Below are positions 1 to 5,127 of a stretch of 5,127 nt of DNA, piece after piece. Position 1 is the first letter of the stretch. The number at the start of each line of letters is the position of its first letter. Below the pieces are notes generated by a model that was not told where the DNA came from, searched no databases, and worked only from the letters and a program-made list of their open reading frames with translations. The position numbers were made by a program, and so were the translations under genes. Origin of the DNA: Acidobacteriota bacterium (GTDB lineage Bacteria > Acidobacteriota > Terriglobia > Terriglobales > Acidobacteriaceae); the NCBI GenBank assembly GCA_021805265.1, contig JAJZFR010000308.1, forward strand, positions 1-5,127, in the 5' to 3' direction.

Positions 1-2
1 AA

Positions 3-920
3 GAAAACGCAGCCTTTCTCCAGAAGCTCACCACCGAAAGCCAGAACGAGGCTTCCCAGGGGCTTGACACCAAGTCGGCTCTGGAGATCGCGCGCATCAT
101 CAACGCCGAAGACGCCAAGGTCGCCCTAGCCGTCAAGAAGGCTCTTCCCGAGATCGCTCAGGTCATCGATCAGGTTGCCCGCAGCCTGCGCGACGGCGGG
201 CGCCTCATCTACATCGGAGCTGGCTCCAGCGGTCGCATCGCCGCGCTCGATTCCTCCGAGTGCCCGCCCACTTACTCCACGCCCCCAGGCCAGGTGCAAT
301 ACATCATGGCAGGCGGACCAAAAGCCCTCGCGTCGGCAGTCGAGGTCAACGAAGATTCCGAAGAACTCGGCCAGCGCGACATCGCCCGCCGTCGCCCTAC
401 CCGCAAGGATGTTGTCATCGGACTCTCCGCCTCCGGTCGCACGCCCTACGTCGTCGCCGCCGTGGCCTACGCCCGCGCCCGCGGCGCTAAAACAGCGGCC
501 GTCACCTGCAACCATGGCTCGCCACTCGCCGCCGCCGCCGACGTTGCCATCGTCGCCGAGGTTGGCCCCGAGGTCGTCTCCGGCTCCACCCGCATGAAGG
601 CCGGCTCCGCCCAGAAGATGGTCCTCAACATGATCACCACGGGCACCATGACAAGACTCGGTTACGTCTACGAAAACCTAATGGTCAACGTACACATGCA
701 GAACTCGAAGCTCGTCGAGCGAGGCATCCGCATCCTCATGCAGGCCTGCAACATCGACCGCGAGACCGCCGTCGCAACCATCAAAAGCGCGGGCCGCAGC
801 GTCCCCGTTGCCCTCGTCATGCTCAAGGCCAAGGTAGACAAGCCAGAGGCCGTCCGTCGCCTCGCCAAATCCGACGGAAACGTCCGCCTCGCCATCGAAG
901 ACACCGTCCTCGAACTCTGA
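3..920 (+). CDS. murQ: N-acetylmuramic acid 6-phosphate etherase MurQ (5' end cut by window)
   Basis: MurQ is a cytoplasmic enzyme that cleaves the D-lactyl ether of MurNAc-6-phosphate, giving GlcNAc-6-phosphate and D-lactate, so that cell-wall amino sugars can be recycled. The reading frame is open from base 3 and gives 305 residues before the TGA at 918-920. Visible motifs (numbered from the first visible codon) are the SIS-domain loop GAGSSGR (72-78), DSSECPPTY with Glu86, EVNEDSEE with Asp118, SASGRTPYV (142-150) and the family signature GSTRMKAGSAQK (194-205). From memory of the E. coli enzyme, the catalytic residues are Glu83 and Asp115; the same 32-residue spacing is kept here with an offset of 3. 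The usual length is about 300 residues, so only the start codon and at most a few residues should lie outside the window. The GTG at 294 is internal and is not the start. No sugar-phosphate transporter, anhMurNAc kinase (anmK) or murR regulator follows it. Third positions are rich in C (CTC, GTC, GCC). Identification is secure. Confidence 0.96.
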   Translation, partial: ENAAFLQKLTTESQNEASQGLDTKSALEIARIINAEDAKVALAVKKALPEIAQVIDQVARSLRDGGRLIYIGAGSSGRIAALDSSECPPTYSTPPGQVQYIMAGGPKALASAVEVNEDSEELGQRDIARRRPTRKDVVIGLSASGRTPYVVAAVAYARARGAKTAAVTCNHGSPLAAAADVAIVAEVGPEVVSGSTRMKAGSAQKMVLNMITTGTMTRLGYVYENLMVNVHMQNSKLVERGIRILMQACNIDRETAVATIKSAGRSVPVALVMLKAKVDKPEAVRRLAKSDGNVRLAIEDTVLEL

Positions 921-1618
921 ATCAGGAATTCTGTTCGAAAATGTGCGATGCCATCCGCGCCGAAGTCCATAAGCGGCCTCGATCATATCAGCAGAAGTAG
1001 GGGATAGAATTTGGCTCCGAGGCGGAGATCAGTGCCCGACTGGTTATCAGGACTGCTCACACAACCGTGACGGATGTTGTTGCGACCGAAGCCTGTTTTC
1101 GGGAAGATTGAGTGTTTACCAGATAATACACCGAGGGTACTTCAAACTGGGGGGTGGTAGTGTATTTTCCACCGTTCCTAGCTGCTGCTCGCCTGTTGGA
1201 TGCGGTGTAAGTGATTGAAAAAAGGTTCCAGGTGCATAGGCTGGGACGAGCAGTGCGTGTTGAAAAATTGGCGAAGCGAGAAAGTTTTCCACAGATTGCT
1301 TGACAAAAGCGCGCATGCTGCGTGGTGCTGAAAGAACGGTTCGCGGGTTTGGACAGGTTGAACACATCTGGATATGTCTCCGTTGGTAGTATTGTGCCCG
1401 ATTGGCCGGTAATGGTATGCAATCCGAGAGCGGGTTTTCATGTTTCGATGCTGGCGAAGGGCAACCTGGGGATAGACAAGCGGGTACACACTGGAGTTGC
1501 AAGGACAGGGTGGTGGAAGCGGTTGCGATTCTGTAGCGAGGAATTTACGCCAGGAGTGGAAATGGCCCCTGCTTCGGTTTAAGCCAAGCGATCTCTGGGG
1601 GGTAACAGGCCCTAGTCC
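921..1618. other. Gene-poor stretch between convergent genes
   Basis: No credible gene is visible here on either strand. The longest open frames give 86 residues on plus (1322-1582, GTG start) and 103 to 128 residues on minus (within 1057-1502). None shows a family motif, a Shine-Dalgarno sequence or the strong GC bias at third positions seen in the flanking genes; the 86-codon plus frame has roughly half G or C there. Small structures seen are a CTCCG/CGGAG hairpin at 1015-1027 and a 7-base inverted repeat, CTGCTCG at 1185-1191 with CGAGCAG at 1247-1253. No clear terminator follows murQ. The stretch may be a long untranslated region or a decayed gene; I cannot tell which. Confidence 0.6.
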
Positions 1619-1677
1619 AAGGCTGATTGCCCTCAGGACGGCATATCAACCAGAAGCATCCTGAAGGAATCAGCTTT
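1619..1677. repeat. Large imperfect inverted repeat (hairpin) downstream of the sugar transferase gene
   Basis: The outer arms AAGGCTGATT (1619-1628) and AATCAGCTTT (1668-1677) pair over 10 positions, including one G-U. After a bulged G at 1629, CCCTCAGGA (1630-1638) pairs with TCCTGAAGG (1659-1667) at 8 of 9 positions. The loop is 20 bases. The structure lies 18 bases past the stop of the minus-strand sugar transferase and far downstream of murQ. On plus it ends in CTTTTG, but most of that T run is inside the stem. On minus it is followed by GGACTAGGG with no T run. It is therefore not a textbook intrinsic terminator on either strand. It could be a transcript 3'-end stem, a bidirectional transcription barrier between convergent genes, or a copy of a small interspersed repeat. 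Confidence 0.6.
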
Positions 1678-1695
1678 TGAATCGGCAGCGAAGGA

Positions 1696-3222
1696 TCAGG
1701 AACCTGTTCCGGCGAAGACTACGCCGATGGTGCGCAGGATGATCTTGAGATCGAGCCAGACACTCCAGTTTTCAATGTAAGCGACATCGAGCGAGATGTA
1801 GCTGTCAAAGGAAGGGTCCTGACGCGCCTGCACCTGCCAGAGGCCGGTGATTCCGGGGGTGACATCGAGGCGGCGTAGATGAGAGAGCTGGTATTGCCTG
1901 ACTTCGCTGGCGATGGGCGGGCGCGGGCCGACGACGCTCATGGTTCCAGTGAGCACGTTGAAGAACTGGGGCAGTTCGTCGAGCGAATACTTGCGCAGAA
2001 AGGCACCGACGCGGGTAACTCTGGGATCGTGGGAAATCTTGAAGAGGATGCCTTCGCGCTCGTTCATGTGCATGATCGCGGAGCGGCGCCGGTCGGCGTC
2101 ACGGACCATGGTTCGGAATTTGACGCACTTGAAGATGCGCGCCTTCTTTCCGATTCGTTCGGAGAGGTAGAAGACCGGGCCGGGCGAGTCGAGCTTGACG
2201 GCGATGGCGATGGCGAAAAGGACGGGCGAAAGCAGAACGAGCGCGAGGAGGGATAGAGCTACATCGACGACCCGCTTGAAGATGAGTTCGACCTCGGGAA
2301 CGTCCCCCCGGTGCAGGGGGATGGTTGGGAACTGCCCGATGTACTCGATGTCGTTGTTCCAGGCGAAGCCGTCGTAAAGGTCGGGGACGACGCGGAGGTC
2401 AATGCCGTTGGCGCGTGCCTGTTCGAGGACGTTCTTGAGCACACCACGCTCACAGGCGGAGGTGAAGAAGATTTCGTCGACGAAGTGCTTTCGGGCGTAG
2501 TCGAAGAGACTGTCGAGCGCGCCGAGGATTTCGCCGTCTGCCTGGCTGGCTTCCGAGGCGATGTCGTCGGTGCCGGGCACGTAGACGAAGCCCTTGAAGA
2601 CGAAGCCAAGCTGTCGGATGGACTGAAGATGGTGGCGCAGCGCGTGGGCCTCGGCACCGGTGCCAACGATGATGACATTGCGGGTGTTCATGCCGCTTTC
2701 GAATCGCCGATAGAGCATGGCGCGGAACAACGCGCGTCGCAGGCCGAGCGTTACTGTAACCAGGCAGACAGTCATGATTACGACGGTGCGCGGAACTGCT
2801 TCGCCGCGGATCAGGTACAGAGCCCCCATGAGGAGCAAAGTGGAAGTGAGGCTGGCCTGGAAGCTCAATCTCTGTTCGTGGAGATGGCTGGTCATACGGA
2901 TAGGCGCATAGAGATGGAGGCTGCGGCTGATGAGGATGAGGGACGCGATAAAGCCGATGAGCAAAGCGGAGAGAATGCCGACCGACTCGCCGTGGATGAG
3001 CGTGCCGTGCCAGAAGCCTTTGGCTCCATTGACCGGATTGGAGTGGAATTCAGTGGCGACGGCTACGACGACAGCGCCAATCACGGTGAGCGCGTCGAGG
3101 AGCATCCAGAGCGTGGTGCTGCCTCGCGCTGTTCGGTGGCGGCCAGCGACGGCGCGTTCGCTTATCCCTGTAGAGGAAGACGGCGCCGTCGAGGCATTTT
3201 GCCAGAACTCAGATGTGGCCAT
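1696..3222 (-). CDS. Polyprenyl-phosphate hexose-1-phosphate transferase (WcaJ/WbaP-type initiating sugar transferase)
   Basis: This inner-membrane enzyme transfers a sugar 1-phosphate from a UDP-sugar to undecaprenyl phosphate, the first step of exopolysaccharide, capsule or O-antigen synthesis. I chose the ATG at 3222 (508 residues), which has GAGG at 3238-3235, 12 bases upstream. The frame stays open to a TTG at 3291 (531 residues) that lacks a Shine-Dalgarno sequence. From the ATG, four N-terminal membrane helices lie at about 38-58, 81-100, 121-139 and 144-161. A nucleotide-fold-like middle domain begins at NVIIVGTGAEA (about 182). The catalytic part has a re-entrant hydrophobic helix (about 317-343), KLDSPGPVFY, KFRTMVRDAD, DELPQFFNVL with the Asp-Glu pair (415-416), VGPRPP and PGITGLWQVQAR. 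Length and order fit the full WcaJ/WbaP type, not the short PglC form. Whether it transfers glucose or galactose cannot be read from the sequence. No glycosyltransferase, flippase or polymerase gene is adjacent. Confidence 0.93.
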   Translation of the reverse strand: MATSEFWQNASTAPSSSTGISERAVAGRHRTARGSTTLWMLLDALTVIGAVVVAVATEFHSNPVNGAKGFWHGTLIHGESVGILSALLIGFIASLILISRSLHLYAPIRMTSHLHEQRLSFQASLTSTLLLMGALYLIRGEAVPRTVVIMTVCLVTVTLGLRRALFRAMLYRRFESGMNTRNVIIVGTGAEAHALRHHLQSIRQLGFVFKGFVYVPGTDDIASEASQADGEILGALDSLFDYARKHFVDEIFFTSACERGVLKNVLEQARANGIDLRVVPDLYDGFAWNNDIEYIGQFPTIPLHRGDVPEVELIFKRVVDVALSLLALVLLSPVLFAIAIAVKLDSPGPVFYLSERIGKKARIFKCVKFRTMVRDADRRRSAIMHMNEREGILFKISHDPRVTRVGAFLRKYSLDELPQFFNVLTGTMSVVGPRPPIASEVRQYQLSHLRRLDVTPGITGLWQVQARQDPSFDSYISLDVAYIENWSVWLDLKIILRTIGVVFAGTGS

Positions 3223-3234
3223 ATCCGTTCGAGA

Positions 3235-3238
3235 CCTC
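3235..3238 (-). promoter_or_regulatory. Probable ribosome binding site deciding the sugar transferase start
   Basis: On the minus strand GAGG ends 12 bases before the ATG at 3222. The spacing is longer than usual, but the earlier in-frame starts (ATG at 3270, TTG at 3291) have no purine-rich site in front of them. Starting at 3222 also gives the usual short polar N-terminus before the first membrane helix. Confidence 0.4.
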
Positions 3239-3328
3239 AGGAAAGATTCAACAGCGCCTTGCACGTACATCCGTACAATTTGTGCAGGCAATCAAAAGGA
3301 AGCAATGAGTTCAGGGATATAACTTTTC

Positions 3329-3402
3329 GCTTGAGCCGGGGTGAATATCAAAGGGTTCGGATTGACAAGTATTCCGTCTTGTTTTCTTGCTCCCGCTCAA
3401 GC
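3329..3402. repeat. Separated imperfect inverted repeat in the leader region
   Basis: GCTTGAGCCGGG (3329-3340) and CCCGCTCAAGC (3392-3402) are reverse complements apart from one extra C in the first arm. The 51 bases between them are AT-rich. The spacing suits two half-sites of a DNA-binding protein, or a long-range stem in the transcript. Confidence 0.4.
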
Positions 3403-3450
3403 CATCCACATAGGTAAAAAGAAATTCTCGACAGAAACCGTTTCGAGACG

Positions 3451-3468
3451 CTGATTCCGCCGGAACAG
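3451..3468 (-). other. Compact hairpin in the sugar transferase leader
   Basis: On the minus strand CTGTTCC and GGAATCAG can pair through 7 base pairs with one bulged T, closing a GGC loop. A near-palindrome, CGTTTCGAGACG, lies directly beside it at 3439-3450, and an overlapping 6-base dyad uses TCTCGA (3426-3431) with TCGAGA (3443-3448). The cluster could be an operator or part of a folded leader. No T run follows it, so it is not an intrinsic terminator. Confidence 0.35.
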
Positions 3469-3565
3469 GCACGTAGGAGGATATTGAAACACCCACGAAG
3501 AATTCGCTCAACGAACTTTATGAAACGTCCGACAGAGGGAGTATCAAGAGTGTCGGCGGCTAAAA

Positions 3566-3595
3566 ATTCTAATTCCTAATGTAATCAGTGTACAA
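3566..3595 (-). promoter_or_regulatory. Weak sigma-70-like promoter candidate for the sugar transferase gene
   Basis: On the minus strand TTGTAC (3595-3590) is followed after 18 bases by TAGAAT (3571-3566). The second box differs from TATAAT at one position; the first matches TTGACA at only three. It lies in the most AT-rich part of the gap and points at the sugar transferase, which would give a leader of over 300 bases. This is pattern matching only. Confidence 0.22.
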
Positions 3596-3635
3596 GACAA
3601 GGACGGCAGAGAGAATAGATTTACGATGAAATTAT

Positions 3636-3672
3636 GCCGCCGGACGTGCTGCCTGAAGTAACATCGGGCGGC
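3636..3672 (-). terminator. Possible weak terminator of the mobA-mlaF-like operon
   Basis: Downstream of the ATPase stop, GGCGGC (3667-3672 on plus) can pair with GCCGCC (3636-3641). The transcript would then read AUAAUUUC. The stem is GC-rich but only 6 pairs, the loop is about 25 bases and the U run is broken. It is the best terminator-like structure I can see here, but it is weak. Confidence 0.2.
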
Positions 3673-3702
3673 GCGAAGGTTTCATGAATTCAGGTTACCC
3701 GA

Positions 3703-4599
3703 TCATTTTGAGACAGCCGCCGATGGTTGTTTGTTCATGTTCGGCAGAATGAAGGCGTCCATGTGGAGGAACTGGGTTACATGTGGATCGTCGCAGGCAT
3801 AAAATTGATCGATTGTGCCGAAGAAGCGAACTGTGCCGCCCTCGAGGAAAAGAACCAGATCGGCGAGTCGATGGGCGAATCGCATGTCGTGGGTGACGAC
3901 GATGCTGGTGAGTCCGAGTTGGCGCTTGAGGCGCTGGATGAGGTCACCGATGAGGCGAGCCATGATGGGATCGACCATGGTGGTTGGTTCGTCGTAGAGG
4001 ATGGCCGTGGGCTGTGAAGCGAGCGCGCGGGCAATGGCGATGCAACGCTTCTGTCCGGTGGAAAGGCTGGATGGAAGCATGTTCACGGTCTCACTTGCCT
4101 CGACCAGGTCGAGCATACGGGTGACAAGCTGCTGAATCTGATCTTCGGCGAGGCCGCCCTGCTCGCGCAGGGGGAAGGCGATGTTTTCGCCGACGGTGAG
4201 CGAATCGAACAAGGCTCCGTTCTGGAAGACCATGGTGACGTCCTTGCGAATCTGCTGGAGGGCACGCTCGTCCATGGTGGTGATTTCCTGGCCCTGGACC
4301 CTGACAGAGCCGCTGTCGGCTTTGAGAAAGCCGAGCAGGATGCGCAGGGAGACGGATTTTCCGACGCCGCTGCGCCCGAGGATGCAGAGGGTCTGGCCGC
4401 GACCGACGTGAAAGCTGACCTGATCGAGAACTTTGCGGTCGCCGAAGGCGATGGAGACTTTGTCGAATTCGATGAAGGGCTCGGCGGGCTGGACAGGATA
4501 CTCCTGTCGGTCGCCTGGCAGGACATCTGACGCGGCTTGCGACTGGGCCAGCGACGGGTCTTCCACTTCATCGAGAAAATCGGAGAGTTCTTCGCTCAC
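3703..4599 (-). CDS. ABC transporter ATP-binding protein, MlaF type (probable phospholipid/MCE transport ATPase)
   Basis: This is a cytoplasmic ATPase predicted to power an MlaE-type permease that moves phospholipid or another lipid between the inner membrane and an MCE-domain protein. The 298 residues contain Walker A GRSGVGKS (75-82), a Q-loop in MVFQNGALFDSLTVGENIAFPLRE (Gln126), signature LSTGQ (179-183), Walker B ILYDEP (200-205) and H-loop His237. The QNGALFDSLTV stretch, the DEPTT-DPI segment and the DPHVTQFL tail resemble MlaF and its relatives. Two core motifs depart from the usual: LSTGQ for LSGGQ or LSGGM, and TMVD (207-210) for the D-loop TGLD. About 40 acidic, low-complexity residues precede the ABC fold. 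The start is a GTG at 4599, 9 bases after the mobA stop and in the same frame, with no clear Shine-Dalgarno sequence; a GTG at 4566 is an alternative. No permease or MCE gene follows. The transported substrate is inferred from family only. Confidence 0.88.
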   Translation of the reverse strand: MSEELSDFLDEVEDPSLAQSQAASDVLPGDRQEYPVQPAEPFIEFDKVSIAFGDRKVLDQVSFHVGRGQTLCILGRSGVGKSVSLRILLGFLKADSGSVRVQGQEITTMDERALQQIRKDVTMVFQNGALFDSLTVGENIAFPLREQGGLAEDQIQQLVTRMLDLVEASETVNMLPSSLSTGQKRCIAIARALASQPTAILYDEPTTMVDPIMARLIGDLIQRLKRQLGLTSIVVTHDMRFAHRLADLVLFLEGGTVRFFGTIDQFYACDDPHVTQFLHMDAFILPNMNKQPSAAVSK

Positions 4600-4608
4600 A
4601 GAACCAGC

Positions 4609-5127
4609 TTACGTGATTTGGCGGGATGGGTTGGCGCGCAGGAAGAGATTTTCGAGGTGAGATAAGTCGTCCGGGGTGTTTGCGCTTTGCAGCCACAGGG
4701 CTGGCGGCGCTGCGACGGTGACGAGCGTATCGGTGTCGATCTGGCCGGTTTGAAGAAGCGACGCGATGGCTGGGGCGTCCAGTTGGCCAGCCGTCAAGGC
4801 GGCGAGCTTTTGCCACATTTTCATGCAGCTTGTCGCAACGCCGGATTGTAACTCGCGGGTGAGCGGGGCGAGCACGGAACGATGAAGGATTGCCGGAAAC
4901 GGGTGAAGAAAGCCGTTGCACCGCATGCAGGTAATGGCGGCGCGGGTGATGGCGGCGCGGTGGAGAAGAAGACGCAGCAATGAAGCGGGAAGCAGCGGCA
5001 TATCGACGGGGAGAATGACGGACCACTCGGCGTGGGTTGCGGCAAGGGCGGCATGGACGCCCGCGAGCGGGCCTAGATCGAGGAAAGTGTCCGGAATCAC
5101 CTCGGCGAAGACTTCGAGATTGGCGCG
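4609..5127 (-). CDS. mobA: Molybdenum cofactor guanylyltransferase MobA (N-terminus beyond window)
   Basis: MobA joins GMP from GTP to molybdopterin-molybdate to form the MGD cofactor of DMSO-reductase-family enzymes, in the cytoplasm. The 172 visible codons are open to the right edge. They show the second half of the nucleotidyltransferase fold: VIPD and GPLAGVHAAL, then ILPVDMPLLP with the Asp that binds metal in this family, a long helical middle, and SANTPDDLSHLE near the end, matching the N-TPEDL element typical of MobA. The N-terminal LAGG-x-S-x-RMG-x-DK GTP loop, normally within the first 25 residues, lies outside. The GTG at 5100 is internal, since the frame continues upstream as EVFAE. 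The TAA at 4611-4609 is 9 bases before the ATPase start, so the two genes are probably one transcript. A related NTP-transferase such as a CoxC/MocA-like cytidylyltransferase is less likely given GPLAG plus NTPDDL. Confidence 0.85.
   Translation of the reverse strand, partial: RANLEVFAEVIPDTFLDLGPLAGVHAALAATHAEWSVILPVDMPLLPASLLRLLLHRAAITRAAITCMRCNGFLHPFPAILHRSVLAPLTRELQSGVATSCMKMWQKLAALTAGQLDAPAIASLLQTGQIDTDTLVTVAAPPALWLQSANTPDDLSHLENLFLRANPSRQIT

Larger units (their letters stand above)
3223..3702. other. Long non-coding leader region upstream of the sugar transferase gene
   Basis: About 480 bases separate the stop of the ATPase gene from the ATG of the sugar transferase, and no gene is supported. 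A 66-residue minus frame (3311-3511, TTG start) has no Shine-Dalgarno sequence and no motif. The stretch is more AT-rich than the genes, most obviously around 3560-3600. It holds several dyads: 3259-3278, 3329-3340 with 3392-3402, 3426-3431 with 3443-3448, 3439-3450 and 3451-3468. No JUMPstart/ops element (GGCGGTAG), which often precedes polysaccharide operons in enterobacteria, is present. The region most likely carries the promoter and a structured 5' untranslated leader of the sugar transferase gene. Confidence 0.5.

Noticed and set aside
126..515. 129-codon minus frame inside murQ
   Set aside because: It is antisense to a securely identified gene, glycine/alanine/aspartate-rich as expected for a shadow frame, and has no family match.
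1015..1027. CTCCG-AGG-CGGAG hairpin after murQ
   Set aside because: The stem is only five pairs, lies almost 100 bases past the stop and is not followed by a T run, so it is not a convincing terminator.
1185..1253. CTGCTCG / CGAGCAG inverted repeat
   Set aside because: Seven-base arms 55 bases apart are expected by chance in a stretch this long, and no extension of the stem is convincing.
1285..1293. DnaA-box-like TTTTCCACA
   Set aside because: It is a single site with one mismatch and has no cluster, no AT-rich unwinding region and no replication genes nearby.
1057..1502. Overlapping minus frames of 103 to 128 codons
   Set aside because: They lie in different frames of the same stretch, their compositions are not protein-like (rich in Pro, Ser, His, Cys) and no family is recognisable.
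1322..1582. 86-codon plus frame starting with GTG
   Set aside because: It has no ribosome binding site, no motif I recognise and weak third-position bias compared with the flanking genes. It could be real, but nothing supports it.
2311..3417. 368-codon open frame on plus, opposite the sugar transferase
   Set aside because: It lies antisense to a gene with clear family motifs, has no recognisable domain, and is a composition shadow of GC-rich codons on the other strand.
3311..3511. 66-codon minus frame with TTG start in the leader region
   Set aside because: It has no Shine-Dalgarno sequence, a rare start codon, no motif, and overlaps the dyad-rich leader.

Overview
The window looks like chromosomal DNA from a moderately GC-rich, Gram-negative-type bacterium. 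The style of the envelope genes, notably an MlaF-like ATPase with a DEPTTMVDP Walker B/D-loop, makes me suspect an acidobacterium (Terriglobia). That assignment is inference from protein style and was not tested by a search. No rRNA, tRNA, CRISPR array, insertion sequence or phage gene is visible.

Layout, left to right. (1) 3-920, plus strand: murQ, N-acetylmuramic acid 6-phosphate etherase, lacking only its extreme N-terminus. (2) 921-1695: a 775-base stretch with no credible gene between two convergent genes. It ends in a large imperfect hairpin (1619-1677) just past the stop of the next gene. (3) 1696-3222, minus strand: a polyprenyl-phosphate hexose-1-phosphate transferase of the WcaJ/WbaP type, the first enzyme of exopolysaccharide or O-antigen repeat-unit synthesis. 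(4) 3223-3702: about 480 bases of non-coding DNA upstream of that gene, with several short dyads and one weak promoter-like site. (5) 3703-4599, minus strand: an ABC ATPase of the MlaF type. (6) 4609-5127, minus strand: the C-terminal two thirds to three quarters of MobA, molybdenum cofactor guanylyltransferase, running off the right edge.

Functionally, three genes concern the cell envelope: peptidoglycan recycling (murQ), initiation of surface polysaccharide (the sugar transferase) and probable lipid transport across the envelope (the MlaF-like ATPase). The fourth makes the bis-MGD or MGD cofactor. The mobA and mlaF-like genes are 9 bases apart and probably co-transcribed, although no functional link between them is known to me. 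The sugar transferase stands alone here, and the ATPase has no permease or MCE-domain gene beside it within the window.

I did not find a convincing new biological system. The items most worth a second look are the convergent-gap hairpin, the long dyad-rich leader of the sugar transferase, and the unusual signature and D-loop residues of the ATPase.
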